64,000 nt of DNA, from assembly GCF_005502465.1 (NCBI RefSeq), contig NZ_SCOT01000011.1, positions 1 through 64,000 on the forward strand, in the 5' to 3' direction. The translations under genes and the position numbers were made by a program. Below the pieces are notes generated by a model that was given only the letters and a program-made list of their open reading frames with translations, did not search any database and was not told the DNA's origin. The DNA is from Sphingopyxis sp. L1A2A. GTDB lineage: Bacteria; Pseudomonadota; Alphaproteobacteria; Sphingomonadales; Sphingomonadaceae. Positions 16,431 to 27,132 of the stretch are shown here, in pieces; the first letter of the stretch is position 1, and each line of letters starts with the position of its first letter.

Positions 16431-17200
16431 TGCCCGTCATCGACGGTGATCACGCTGCCCGTCACGCCGATCGACGCATCGGACGCCAGAAACAGCAACG
16501 GCGCGTGCAAGTCCGTCGCGGGGCGCGTCCGCTGACGCGGAAAGCTGGCGACCAGCGCCTTGCCGACGTCGCTGGCGAGCATGTCGCCGGTCATTTCCGA
16601 TTCGAAATAGCCGGGCTGGATGATATTGACGTTGATGCCGCGCCGCGCCCATTCGCGCGCCAGGCTGCGCCCCAGATGGCGCACCGCGGCCTTGGTGGCG
16701 CCATACATCGACGATGCCGGATAGATTTTCTCGGCGGTGATCGAACCAATCAGGATGATCCGGCCATGCCCCTTTTCGCGGCTGCCCGCCTTGTCGAGGC
16801 GCTTCGCGCCTTCGCGCGCGGTCAGGAAGACACCGCGCAAATTGGCGGCGAGCAAAGCATCGACCTCGTCGATGTCGAGTTGCATCGCCATCTTCTCGGT
16901 CGCGACCCCGGCATTGGCGATGATCGTGTCGACCGTCCCGAACGCGGCTTCGGCGGCGTCATAGGCGGCAATGGTTGATGCTTCGTCAGTGACGTTCATG
17001 GTCACCGCGGCCGCCTGCCCGCCCGCTGCCTCGATCGCGGCAACCTGCTCGGCCAATTTGTCGGCGCGACGTGCCGCTAGCACGACCTTTGCGCCAGCGG
17101 CAGCAAGCACTTTCGCAAAACCCGCCCCCAGGCCCGACGATGCACCGGTGACCAGCGCCACCCGACCGGAAAGATCGAACTTCGGTTGCTCGGCCATCAT
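16421..17200 (-). CDS. SDR-family oxidoreductase
   Basis: The 259-residue protein has the NAD(P) Gly motif TGASSGLGAG near residue 19, IIANAG, and the catalytic Ser (ILIGSIT) and Tyr/Lys (YGATK). This is a classical SDR of the FabG or 3-hydroxyacyl-CoA dehydrogenase size. The sequence AARRADK after the second strand suggests NADP preference by its basic residues. AAAGGACGC precedes the ATG at 17200. It is followed by an overlapping crotonase gene, and a 16-bp palindrome lies 37 bases upstream. The substrate is not determinable. Confidence 0.88.
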   Translation of the reverse strand: MMAEQPKFDLSGRVALVTGASSGLGAGFAKVLAAAGAKVVLAARRADKLAEQVAAIEAAGGQAAAVTMNVTDEASTIAAYDAAEAAFGTVDTIIANAGVATEKMAMQLDIDEVDALLAANLRGVFLTAREGAKRLDKAGSREKGHGRIILIGSITAEKIYPASSMYGATKAAVRHLGRSLAREWARRGINVNIIQPGYFESEMTGDMLASDVGKALVASFPRQRTRPATDLHAPLLFLASDASIGVTGSVITVDDGQCL

Positions 17201-17236
17201 GCGTCCTTTTGTTGCTCCCCCCGGTCTTGGCCATGA

Positions 17237-17252
17237 TTGACGTTAACGTCAA
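17237..17252. promoter_or_regulatory. Perfect 16-bp palindrome TTGACGTTAACGTCAA
   Basis: The site is a perfect dyad 37 bases upstream of the SDR start at 17200. The form TTGACGTNNACGTCAA is the kind of operator used by TetR and MerR regulators of acyl-CoA catabolism. No regulator gene is adjacent, so it would be bound by a protein encoded elsewhere. The stretch from 17253 to 17579 otherwise has no convincing gene. Confidence 0.7.
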
Positions 17253-17339
17253 CCGAGAGGCGCTTCTCAAAAAAGTGAGGGGATTGGGTTGACGAACGGC
17301 ATTTGTTCTCTTAATGTTCCCCTGTCGACGCCAAACCTC

Positions 17340-17395
17340 ATCCCCCGTCGCAGCCGCCAAGCGTGGCGGGCGGGGGATAAAGGTTTCACCCTTTG
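17340..17395. repeat. Two adjacent hairpins in the 17.2-17.6 kb gap
   Basis: ATCCCCC...CCGCCA (17340-17359) pairs with TGGCGG...GGGGGAT (17364-17378). It is followed by AAAGG-TTTCA-CCCTTT, which can pair with overlapping bases. The two structures could be alternatives. They lie about 200 bases upstream of the antiporter gene. A structured leader is possible but unproven. Confidence 0.35.
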
Positions 17396-17579
17396 CCCCA
17401 AAACCGAGATGTGCGGCTGTTGCCTGGGCGCGGCGCTGGCGCTCGAATTCTCTCCCCTCGCGCTATTGCATTGATCGCCGTGACAATCGGCGGCAAAGGT
17501 GGCGCCGGATTTTGCGGACTGTCGAGGGGGCTCATCATGGCATCATCACCCGGCGCCTTCGCCGATCGGACCTGAACCG

Positions 17580-19163
17580 ATGCACGCGGTCGAAACCTTC
17601 GAACTGGTGCTCGGGCTGCTAGCGCTCGTGATCGCGCTGCACTGGCTGGCGCTCAAGCTGCACTGGCCGCCCGCGACCGCACTCCTCGTCGGTGGCGGTG
17701 CGCTCGCTTTCATTCCCGGCCTGCCGACGATCTCGCTCGACCCTGAACTGGCGCTCGTTCTGTTTCTGCCGCCGTTGCTGATGGACGGCGCCTATTACAC
17801 CGCGCTCGGCCGCTTCCGCCGCCATTTGCCCGGCATCTTGTCGCTCGCGGTGGGCGCGGTCGTGTTTACCACGCTGATCGTCGGGGTGGTGGTGCACTGG
17901 ATCCTTCCCGAGCTGCCGTGGGCCGCCTGCTTCGCGCTCGGCGCCATCGTCTCGCCGCCCGATGCCGTGTCGGCGCGCGCGGTGCTGAAGGGCGTCCATC
18001 TGCCGCGCCGGCTCGAAGCCTTGCTCGAGGGCGAAAGCCTGCTCAACGATGCGACCGGGCTGACCTTGTTCCGCTTTGCCGTCGCCGCCACGCTGAGCGG
18101 GGTTTTCCATACCGGCGAGGCGGTGCAGAGCTTTGCCGTCGTCGCGGTCGGCGGCGCGATCGTCGGCGCCGCGGTCGGCGCGGTCTGGCTGTTCCTCGCG
18201 CGCCGCCTGCGCGACCGGATGCTCGTCGTCCTCATCACCCTGTCGCTGTGCTGGGCGGCGTATATTGCGGGCGAGGCGGTGCATGTGTCGGGCGTCATCG
18301 CGACCGTCGCCGCGGGGCTGGTGATGGGGTGGTACCAGCATGTCGTGCTGTCCGCCGACGTCCGGCTGCTCGGCAGTTCGGCGTGGCAGATCATGGTCTT
18401 CCTGCTTGAAGCGCTGGTGTTCATCCTGATCGGCTTTTCGCTGCGCGGGGCGCTCGATCGGATCGGCGGGATCGATGCGATTCCGCCGTCGATGGTGGCT
18501 GTGGTGGTTGCGGTGGTCGTCACCGTTGCGGTCGCCCGCTTCATCTGGGTGTTCGGGTCAGAAGGCCTTCTCGCGATAGCGCAGAAGGTCGGCGTCGAGC
18601 GCGCCCGCCCGCTCGGCTGGCGACAGGCCACGGTGCTGAGCTGGGCCGGAATGCGCGGCGTCGTGACGCTGGCGGTACCACTGACCCTGCCCACCGATAT
18701 GCCCGGCCGCGACCTGATGCTGATCTGCGCCTTTGCCGTCATTTTCGTCACCGTCGTGGCGCAGGGGTCGAGCCTGGGCTGGGTCATCCGCAAGATTGCC
18801 CCGGTCGATGCCGATCCGCCCGCCAAAATGGCGATGCCCGCCGCCGAAGCCGCGATGGCGCGGGCGCGGAGCGCGGTCATCGAAAAGCTCGCTTACGCCC
18901 CCGACGGCACGCTCATCCACCCCCAGATGCTCGAGGAGCATCGCAAGCGTATGCGGTTCATGGAGCGGTACGAGGCCGACGCCGCCGCCGCGATGGACGA
19001 TTTGCGCCCGCATTTCGACGTCTTGCTGCAAGCGATCGCCGCCGGCCGCGCCGAGCTGATCCGCATCCACCGCGCGGGCCATATCGAGGACGAGGTGCTC
19101 CACGAACTCGAACGCGACCTCGACATCGAAGAGATGGCGATCACCTTCCAGCGCGGCGAATAG
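17580..19163 (+). CDS. CPA1-type Na+/H+ antiporter
   Basis: The 527-residue protein (start ATG 17580, MHAVETFELVLG) has about 11-12 hydrophobic segments in its first 400 residues. The CPA1 signatures are visible: FLPPLLMDGAYY, ALGAIVSPPDAVSARAVLKG (the ion-binding Asp region), LLEGESLLNDATGLTLFRFA and SWAGMRGVVTLAVPLTLP. A cytoplasmic tail of about 110 charged residues follows (AEAAMARARSAVIEKL...EEMAITFQRGE). It exchanges Na+ or K+ for H+ at the inner membrane for pH and salt homeostasis. It has no obvious link to the catabolic genes around it. Confidence 0.93.
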   Translation: MHAVETFELVLGLLALVIALHWLALKLHWPPATALLVGGGALAFIPGLPTISLDPELALVLFLPPLLMDGAYYTALGRFRRHLPGILSLAVGAVVFTTLIVGVVVHWILPELPWAACFALGAIVSPPDAVSARAVLKGVHLPRRLEALLEGESLLNDATGLTLFRFAVAATLSGVFHTGEAVQSFAVVAVGGAIVGAAVGAVWLFLARRLRDRMLVVLITLSLCWAAYIAGEAVHVSGVIATVAAGLVMGWYQHVVLSADVRLLGSSAWQIMVFLLEALVFILIGFSLRGALDRIGGIDAIPPSMVAVVVAVVVTVAVARFIWVFGSEGLLAIAQKVGVERARPLGWRQATVLSWAGMRGVVTLAVPLTLPTDMPGRDLMLICAFAVIFVTVVAQGSSLGWVIRKIAPVDADPPAKMAMPAAEAAMARARSAVIEKLAYAPDGTLIHPQMLEEHRKRMRFMERYEADAAAAMDDLRPHFDVLLQAIAAGRAELIRIHRAGHIEDEVLHELERDLDIEEMAITFQRGE

Positions 19164-19292
19164 GGCGGGAAACTGACACCGGCTGGCTGGCTGGGACGGC
19201 AGAGAGTGCCGATGGTAAATTCATGCTTCGGTGATTTTTGGATGAGCCCCAAACGCGCCCAACGCGAAGGTCCCGAACGCCAAATCGGTCGG

Positions 19293-20423
19293 CTATTGCG
19301 GCACGCCAGCCAGCAACGTCATGCGTAGCCGGTCGATCGCGGCATCATCGAGACCAAGCCCCTCGCGAACATAACGGTCGAACGAGCCATAGCGTTTATC
19401 GACTTCGGCAAAGGCCGCCTCGATATAGGCGGTGCGCACGCCGAGCACCGGCTCGAGATTCTCGCGCGCGATTGGCGTCGACGCGCTTCCGGCCGCGGCG
19501 AGGATGGCCTCGTTCTTGGCGCGCAGATAATCGTTGCTCGCGAGATAATCGGCCATCACCGTTTCGCGCGGGACGCCAAGGATCGTCAGGATCACGGCGG
19601 TAGCCCAGCCCGTGCGGTCCTTGCCCGCCGTACAGTGATAGAGAGTCGGCCCGGCGTCTTCGGCGCCGATCCGGCCGAGCAACGCGCTATAGGCGGCCCG
19701 TGCGCTGTCCAACGAGACGAATTCGCGATTGGCCTCGGTCAGCATCGCGGCGCCCTTGCCGGTGTTGATCAACGTCATCGCCTGACGCATGTCGCCGCCA
19801 AGCCCGTGGCTGTCGGCGGCGACATCGAGCACGAGATGATCGGCACCCGCGGGCAGACGATCGGGTTCGCGGCTGCGTTCGGTTGCCGTCCGCAGGTCGG
19901 CGACGAGTGCGATCCTAAGGTCGCCCATCGCGCCGAGGTCGTTATCGCTCAGCCGGTCGAGCTGGTCCGAACGGTAGAGCATCCCCATCTTCACCCAACG
20001 GCCATCGGTCGTGCGGTAGCCGCCGATGTCGCGCAAATTGGGGATCGTCTTAAGGTAAAGCCCGCGGTCCGCGATGACCAGCGGCGCGCCTCGATCGGGA
20101 ACGAGCGCGAAAAACCAGCGCTTGCCGGGCGCAAGGCCGGAAACGCGGATACTGCCCGCTGCATCCCCCTGCCCCACCGGCTTCGTCCGGTCGCTCACCG
20201 CGACATCGGTGCCCGCATAAACCCTGACCTGACCCGCGCCCGGCGCGGACCAGCTGATCGTGCCATCCGCCGATACGGTGGCGGCGATGAAGGGAATGAC
20301 GCCCGGCTGTTCGGCAACCGCGCCGGCGCCCGGCTGCTTGCCGACCGTCGCACATGCCGGCAGCGTCAGGACCAGCGCGGCTGCAAGAGCCGCCCGCCAC
20401 ATCCGATGATCGTCATTCCGCAT
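19293..20423 (-). CDS. Tyrosine-type protein phosphatase, lipoprotein
   Basis: The 376-residue protein has a lipoprotein signal (WRAALAAALVLTLPACA; Cys after LPA). A fibronectin-like N-terminal part of about 100 residues (VSADGTISWSAPGAGQVRVYAGT) follows, and then a dual-specificity/tyrosine phosphatase domain. The loop HCTAGKDRTGWA near residue 266 is the P-loop C(x)5R with the catalytic Cys and Arg. NLRDIGGYRTTDGR and MLYRSDQL are typical of the Y_phosphatase3 family, which acts on phosphotyrosine and sometimes phosphoinositides. The predicted location is the envelope. The target is unknown. Confidence 0.9.
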   Translation of the reverse strand: MRNDDHRMWRAALAAALVLTLPACATVGKQPGAGAVAEQPGVIPFIAATVSADGTISWSAPGAGQVRVYAGTDVAVSDRTKPVGQGDAAGSIRVSGLAPGKRWFFALVPDRGAPLVIADRGLYLKTIPNLRDIGGYRTTDGRWVKMGMLYRSDQLDRLSDNDLGAMGDLRIALVADLRTATERSREPDRLPAGADHLVLDVAADSHGLGGDMRQAMTLINTGKGAAMLTEANREFVSLDSARAAYSALLGRIGAEDAGPTLYHCTAGKDRTGWATAVILTILGVPRETVMADYLASNDYLRAKNEAILAAAGSASTPIARENLEPVLGVRTAYIEAAFAEVDKRYGSFDRYVREGLGLDDAAIDRLRMTLLAGVPQ

Positions 20424-20443
20424 TTTCAGATACCTTTCTGCGC

Positions 20444-21229
20444 TCAGCCGCGCTGCGACGAGATGTTGCCGCCGTCGACGACGAGTTCGGCGGCGGTGAT
20501 GTAGCTCGCCTCATTCGAGAGCAGGAAGCGCACGACGCGTCCGATCTCCTCCGCCGCACCGATGCGTTCGAGCAGGATACGCTTTTCGAAAAAGCCCTTG
20601 GGCAAATTGTCGACCGCGGGCTTCATCATCGGCGTCATGATCTGGCCGGGCGACACCGAATTGATCCGGATCTTGTCGCGCGCCAATCGATCGGCGAGCG
20701 AGCGGACGAGCGAGAGCATCCCGCCCTTGGCCGCGCTGTAGATCGGGTTCATCGCGTTGCCGAGCGTCGCATTGATCGAGGTGATCGCGACCACCGCCGA
20801 ACCCGGATTGGCGGCAAAATCGCCATGGAGCTGCTGCGTCAGCAGCGCGAGCGGACGCAGATGCGTGTTGATCCCCGCCGCCCAGCTTTCCGGCGTGATT
20901 CCTTCCAGCGAGGCGGTGTCGACGATGCCCGCGGCGTGGACTAGCCCGCCCAGCGCGCCCAGTGCATCGCGGCTGGCGGCGATCGCGACCGGATAGGCTT
21001 CCAGATCGGTCAGATCGACCCCGATGCCGATGGCCTTGACGCCGAACTTCCGTGTGATCTCCGCCGCCTCGGTCTCTGCCTTGCCGACGTTGATGTCCCA
21101 GAGCGCGACCGCCCGGCCAACTGCCGCCAGCGCGTGCGCCGAGGCGAGCCCGATCCCCGACGCCCCCCCGGTGACGATGGCGACAGTCCCGGGCGAACCA
21201 AGCGCGGGCGAAAGATCCGTGAAGTTCAT
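20444..21229 (-). CDS. SDR-family oxidoreductase
   Basis: The 261-residue SDR (start ATG 21229 with GGAGAG upstream; the ATG at 21247 has no ribosome site) has VTGGASGIGLAS, LVHAAGIV, the catalytic TSIN Ser and YSAAK. ALWDINVGKAE carries an Asp at the cofactor-discriminating place, pointing to NAD. It is in line with the metallophosphatase and receptor genes upstream and the phosphatase gene downstream. A role in oxidising or reducing a hydroxyl of the imported substrate (hydroxysteroid-type) is possible but not shown. Confidence 0.88.
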   Translation of the reverse strand: MNFTDLSPALGSPGTVAIVTGGASGIGLASAHALAAVGRAVALWDINVGKAETEAAEITRKFGVKAIGIGVDLTDLEAYPVAIAASRDALGALGGLVHAAGIVDTASLEGITPESWAAGINTHLRPLALLTQQLHGDFAANPGSAVVAITSINATLGNAMNPIYSAAKGGMLSLVRSLADRLARDKIRINSVSPGQIMTPMMKPAVDNLPKGFFEKRILLERIGAAEEIGRVVRFLLSNEASYITAAELVVDGGNISSQRG

Positions 21230-21286
21230 GGTAAAAACACTCTCCATATGCGGGCCATTTTCAAGTCCCGGGTGCCCGTGCCCGCG

Positions 21287-22321
21287 TCAACGAGCCTTGA
21301 CCGGTGGCGGCCCCTGTTTCCCGAAAAAGCCTTCGAGTTTCAAATTGCTGACACGCGGCGCGCCGCCGGCGACCGAAATCCACATGACGTGATCGACCAC
21401 CGCGGGATCGTCGATCGCGCCGCCGGGCATGCCGCCTGTCGTACCGAGCTGGATATAGTCGTGCCCCCCGCGCGTCTCATGGGCATATTTGTGGTAGTGC
21501 CCCGCGAGCACGCTATGCGGCCGCCCCTTCAACAGCCCCTCGATCTCGCGGAATGCAGGCGAATCCACCTTCCAGGCAGGGCGATGCATCAAAACGAAGG
21601 TCCAGCGGGCTTTCGGGTTCCTCGCCAGCGCCTCGCGCACCATCTTTACCTGATCCGCGCTGACCGCGACATCCTCCGAACCCCGAATCTTGCCCGCCAG
21701 CTCGGCCAGCTTCGGCTCACTTGCAAACAGCGCCTCGGCTTTCGCGGGATCGCCCTGGAGCGCCTCGAACACCGCCTTCATCGCCTCGCCGCCATATTGC
21801 TGGAACAGCTGCATCCGCGCGATCCTGGGCTGGGGCGGATCCTCGGTATTGAGGATGAGGAACAGCGCGCGTTTGTAAGTGAAGCTGTAATAATCGGCGC
21901 CCAGACGCTTGCGCCATTCGATGCGTTGCACCTCGTTGGCCAGGTCGTGATTGCCCGGCACATAGAAGAAGGGGACGCTGAGCCGGTCGATCGCGGCGCC
22001 CACCTCGTCCCATTCGGTGCCCAGCTGCGCCCGATCCTCGCTATTGCCCTCGATCAGGTCACCGATGTTGATGACAAAATCGGGGCGCAGCGCCTCGACC
22101 TTGTCCATCGCATCCTCGAACACCCCGGGGCGATGCTTGCCGGTGCGGTCGCCGATGACGACGAAGCGGAACTCATCGGCGCCGCCCGCAAAGTCCTTTT
22201 GCGTGCGGGCGACGTCGGGCGTGCCGGCGCGAAAATCCTTCGCCCCCTGCCCGGCGCCGATGGCGACGCCGGACAACGACAGGGCGAGCACGCCGCCGAG
22301 CAGCAAGGCTGCATATCGCAT
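21287..22321 (-). CDS. Exported calcineurin-like metallophosphatase
   Basis: The 344-residue protein starts at ATG 22321 with AGGGAATTT upstream, 12 bases after the receptor gene. It has a signal peptide (MRYAALLLGGVLALSLSGVAIG). The metallophosphoesterase motifs appear in order: VIGDRTG, NIGDLIEGNS, VPGNHD, MHRPAW and LAGHYHKY, which together supply the Asp/His/Asn ligands of a dinuclear metal site. The enzyme is expected in the periplasm. Close coupling to a TonB-dependent receptor suggests it removes phosphate from the imported compound or scavenges it, but the substrate is unknown. Confidence 0.9.
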   Translation of the reverse strand: MRYAALLLGGVLALSLSGVAIGAGQGAKDFRAGTPDVARTQKDFAGGADEFRFVVIGDRTGKHRPGVFEDAMDKVEALRPDFVINIGDLIEGNSEDRAQLGTEWDEVGAAIDRLSVPFFYVPGNHDLANEVQRIEWRKRLGADYYSFTYKRALFLILNTEDPPQPRIARMQLFQQYGGEAMKAVFEALQGDPAKAEALFASEPKLAELAGKIRGSEDVAVSADQVKMVREALARNPKARWTFVLMHRPAWKVDSPAFREIEGLLKGRPHSVLAGHYHKYAHETRGGHDYIQLGTTGGMPGGAIDDPAVVDHVMWISVAGGAPRVSNLKLEGFFGKQGPPPVKAR

Positions 22322-22332
22322 CGCAAATTCCC

Positions 22333-24513
<2,181 letters not shown>

Positions 24514-24564
24514 CGTAATCCCCTCCATCGAACATTCGGGCGCATGATCGCCTCGCTTCACGAT

Positions 24565-24606
24565 TCTACCTTCGTGTAGGTAGATTTCTACCGTCATGAA
24601 GGTAGA
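24565..24606. promoter_or_regulatory. Double TetR-type operator TCTACC(N8)GGTAGA, two copies
   Basis: TCTACC-TTCGTGTA-GGTAGA (24565-24584) and TCTACC-GTCATGAA-GGTAGA (24587-24606) lie two bases apart between the divergent receptor and TetR genes. The outer arms are also inverted copies of each other (TCTACCTTC at both ends). Two adjacent 20-bp dyads between divergent genes are a classical TetR operator arrangement. Confidence 0.9.
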
Positions 24607-24683
24607 TTGCAAGCAGGATTTGATTGCGCCAAAAGGAAGCGCGCCTCGCGGGCGCCGATATGAAAGGTTTTTGAGCATTGAGC

Positions 24684-25298
24684 ATGAAGCCCATCAGGCA
24701 CGCGCGCGGCGAGGCGACGCGTCAGGCGATCCTTGAGGCGGCCGAGACGGTTTTTGCCGAGGTCGGCTTCACCACGGCACGGCTTGAAGACGTCGCTGCC
24801 GCCGTCGGCATCCGCCGTCCGTCGATCGTCTATTATTTCTCCAACAAGCAGGAGCTTTATGACGCGGTGGAGGAGGACATCTTCGCCTCGATGCACCAGG
24901 CTGCACTCGCCCACATTGCACGCCACCACCAGCCGATCGACAAGTTGCTCGCGCTCCTCGACGGGTGGCTCGACTTCCTCGTCGCACGGCCGACCGCGGC
25001 GCGGATCATTCAGCGCCTCGTCGCCGACGTTTCACCCCGCCGCGGCGACCCTACGCAATTTTCGAACGTCCTGCTGCGCGATGTCGAGATCGTCGTAAAC
25101 GAAGGCATCGCGGTCGGCGACTTTCGCCCGTTGCCGCCGATGCACGTCGTCAACGCGGTAGGATCAAGCTCGCTGTTTTATGTCTGCAACAGCAAGCAGC
25201 TCGGCTCCAACCGCAGCTATGACGCCGCAGACCCCGGTGAACTCGAAAGCTTCCGCGAATTGCTCCATTTGCTGACCCGCGCGGCCGTCGCCCCGTAG
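24684..25298 (+). CDS. TetR-family regulator, divergent from a TonB receptor
   Basis: The 204-residue protein (MKPIRHARGEATRQ; a TTG at 24678 is a possible earlier start) has the TetR HTH at residues 12-55: ATRQAILEAAETVFAEVGFTTARLEDVAAAVGIRRPSIVYYFSNKQELYDAV. The C-terminal domain resembles a TetR ligand-binding fold with no diagnostic motif. The double operator upstream points to control of itself and the receptor. It is also the regulator nearest the left end of the HIP operon. Its operator does not match the CAAG/CTTG-type KstR2 site as I remember it, so it should not be called KstR2 on present evidence. Confidence 0.88.
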   Translation: MKPIRHARGEATRQAILEAAETVFAEVGFTTARLEDVAAAVGIRRPSIVYYFSNKQELYDAVEEDIFASMHQAALAHIARHHQPIDKLLALLDGWLDFLVARPTAARIIQRLVADVSPRRGDPTQFSNVLLRDVEIVVNEGIAVGDFRPLPPMHVVNAVGSSSLFYVCNSKQLGSNRSYDAADPGELESFRELLHLLTRAAVAP

Positions 25299-25304
25299 CA
25301 GCCT

Positions 25305-25322
25305 GGCTAGCGGTCGCCAGCC
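25305..25322. terminator. Possible bidirectional hairpin between convergent genes
   Basis: GGCTAGCG and CGCCAGCC form an almost perfect 18-base dyad between the convergent TetR and SDR genes. No T-run follows on either strand, so termination activity is doubtful. Confidence 0.3.
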
Positions 25323-25327
25323 ACGCC

Positions 25328-26092
25328 TCAATCTGTTTGAGCGAGGCTGAGGAAGATGGGCCGCTCGCCGCCGCCGTGCAAGGCGATCTTCGCGCCGCTG
25401 ACATAGGCGGCATCGCCCGACGCCAAAAAGCTGACGACCCCGGCGATGTCTGGCCCGCGCGCCATCCGGCCGAGCGGGAGCATCGCGTCGATGCGTTTCA
25501 TCCCCGCCTCGCCGCCATAATGATCGGCCGCGGCATCGGTGGCGACCAGCCCGACGATGATCGCGTTCACCCGCACCTTCGGCCCCCACTCCATCGCCAG
25601 CGATTCGGTGAGGCTGAGCAGCCCAGCCTTGGCCGCGCCATAGACCGCGGTACCGGGCGAAGGCCGCGCGCCCGAAACGCTGGCGATATTGACGATGCTG
25701 CCCCCGTCCTCCTGCGCCTGCATGATACGGTTGGCCGCCTGCGCGACATAGAGCGGAGCGAGCAGGTTGAGCGCGACGACACGTTCGGAAAAGCGCGGCG
25801 AAGCCGAAGCGGCATCGGCTTCGGGTGAGCCCCCAGCGTTGTTCACAGCGAGGTCGAGCCGACCGTGGCGTTCAAAAATGCGGTCGATCATCGCGTTGAC
25901 CTCGTCCGCCGAACGGACGTCGCATGCCTCGAACTCCGCCGCCGCGTCATGGTGGCGCGGCATATCCTCAGGGGCATTGCGGCCGCAGATCATAACGCGC
26001 ATGCCGTCTTCCAACAAACGTTCGGCGATTGCGCGGCCGATGCCGCGACTACCGCCGGTCACGAGCGCCACGCGCTGTTTTTCGTCCGCCAT
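25328..26092 (-). CDS. SDR-family oxidoreductase beside the HIP operon
   Basis: The 254-residue SDR is read from ATG 26092 (MADEKQRVALVTGGSRGIG), with GGAG six bases upstream; ATGs at 26098 and 26104 are alternatives. It has TGGSRGIGRA, VNNAGG, the catalytic Ser (IASVSGA) and Tyr/Lys (YGAAK), and the C-terminal cofactor loop VGLVATDA. It is divergent from the ipdA-like gene and shares its promoter region, so it may belong to the same regulon, for example as a hydroxysteroid or hydroxyacyl dehydrogenase. The exact substrate cannot be read. Confidence 0.85.
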   Translation of the reverse strand: MADEKQRVALVTGGSRGIGRAIAERLLEDGMRVMICGRNAPEDMPRHHDAAAEFEACDVRSADEVNAMIDRIFERHGRLDLAVNNAGGSPEADAASASPRFSERVVALNLLAPLYVAQAANRIMQAQEDGGSIVNIASVSGARPSPGTAVYGAAKAGLLSLTESLAMEWGPKVRVNAIIVGLVATDAAADHYGGEAGMKRIDAMLPLGRMARGPDIAGVVSFLASGDAAYVSGAKIALHGGGERPIFLSLAQTD

Positions 26093-26243
26093 AACCATCT
26101 CCATTTCTCGTCCGCCTCTCTCTGATCGGGCGGCGGGAAAGTCTCTCTCCATATGGTGGTATCGGCCGAACGACCAGCGCGCCTATCCATCTTGCAACAT
26201 CGCGGGCGCCCTCGTGCCCGGCGCCTGTGGGCTGGAGAGTGGA

Positions 26244-27119
26244 TTGAACAAGCAATTGACCATCGAAGAGTTCGTCGCCTCGCTGAAGAGCGGGATGACG
26301 ATCGGAATCGGCGGCTGGGGCCCGCGGCGCAAACCGATGGCGCTGGTCCGCGCGATCCTGCGTTCGGACCTCACCGACCTGACGATCGTCGCCTATGGAG
26401 GCCCCGAGGTCGGCATGCTCTGCGCGGCGGGCAAGGTGAAGAAGCTGATCTTCGGTTTCGTCTCGATGGATGCGATCCCGCTCGAACCTTATTTCCGTAA
26501 AAGCCGCGAGGCCGGGGCGCTCGACGTCCTCGAACTCGACGAAGGCATGCTCCAATGGGGTTTGAAGGCCGCGGCGTTCCGCCTGCCCTTCCTCCCCACC
26601 CATGTCGGGCTCGGCACCGACGTGATGACGCATGGCGGCTTCAAGACCGTGCAGTCGCCCTATGACGATGGCGAAGTGCTGCTGGCGATGCCCGCGCTCA
26701 AGCTCGACGCCGCGCTGCTCCACGTCCACCGCGCCGACCGGCTCGGCAATATCCAGGCGCTCGGCCCCGATACCTATTATGACGAATGGTTCGCGCGCGC
26801 CGCCGACCAGACGTTCGTCTCGGCCGAGGAAGTCGTCGAGCGGATGGACCACAGCTATCCCGAAGACGCCCGCGCCAATATCGTCGAGCGCTGCTTTATT
26901 CACGGCGTGATTGCAGCGCCGCTCGGCGCGCATCCGACCTCGATGCCGCCCGCCTATGGCTGGGACATGAAGCACCTCAAATCCTACGCCGACAGCGCGC
27001 GCGAGGATGGCGGCTGGGACCGCTACCTCGCCGAGACGATCGGCGCTGACGAGGCGGGTTATTTCGATCGCGTCGGCGGCAAGGACGCCGTTACCGCCCT
27101 CCCCCTTCCCATTTTCTGA
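26244..27119 (+). CDS. ipdA: IpdA-like CoA-transferase-family alpha subunit (steroid C-ring hydrolase)
   Basis: The 291-residue protein starts at a TTG at 26244 with GGAG seven bases upstream, giving NKQLTIEEFVASLKSGMTIGIGGWGPRRKPMALV. This is the class I CoA-transferase alpha fold with its Gly-rich GIGGWG. The length and start match mycobacterial IpdA (about 290 residues) as I recall it. IpdAB looks like a CoA transferase but hydrolyses a ring C-C bond of the C-ring intermediate COCHEA-CoA by a retro-Claisen-type reaction. Here alpha and beta genes are adjacent (14-base gap) and followed by EchA20, IpdC, FadA6 and FadE30 homologues, which strongly favours IpdA over an ordinary ketoacid CoA transferase. 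It is the first gene of the operon. Confidence 0.85.
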   Translation: MNKQLTIEEFVASLKSGMTIGIGGWGPRRKPMALVRAILRSDLTDLTIVAYGGPEVGMLCAAGKVKKLIFGFVSMDAIPLEPYFRKSREAGALDVLELDEGMLQWGLKAAAFRLPFLPTHVGLGTDVMTHGGFKTVQSPYDDGEVLLAMPALKLDAALLHVHRADRLGNIQALGPDTYYDEWFARAADQTFVSAEEVVERMDHSYPEDARANIVERCFIHGVIAAPLGAHPTSMPPAYGWDMKHLKSYADSAREDGGWDRYLAETIGADEAGYFDRVGGKDAVTALPLPIF

Positions 27120-27132
27120 GGCGGCCGACACC

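Noticed and set aside
19164-19292. Possible small gene between antiporter and phosphatase
   Set aside because: No start with a ribosome site and no protein-like frame; it is an ordinary gap between convergent genes.
24684-25298. TetR protein as KstR2
   Set aside because: The adjacent operators do not resemble the KstR2 site as I recall it, and the regulator faces a receptor gene, not the HIP operon.
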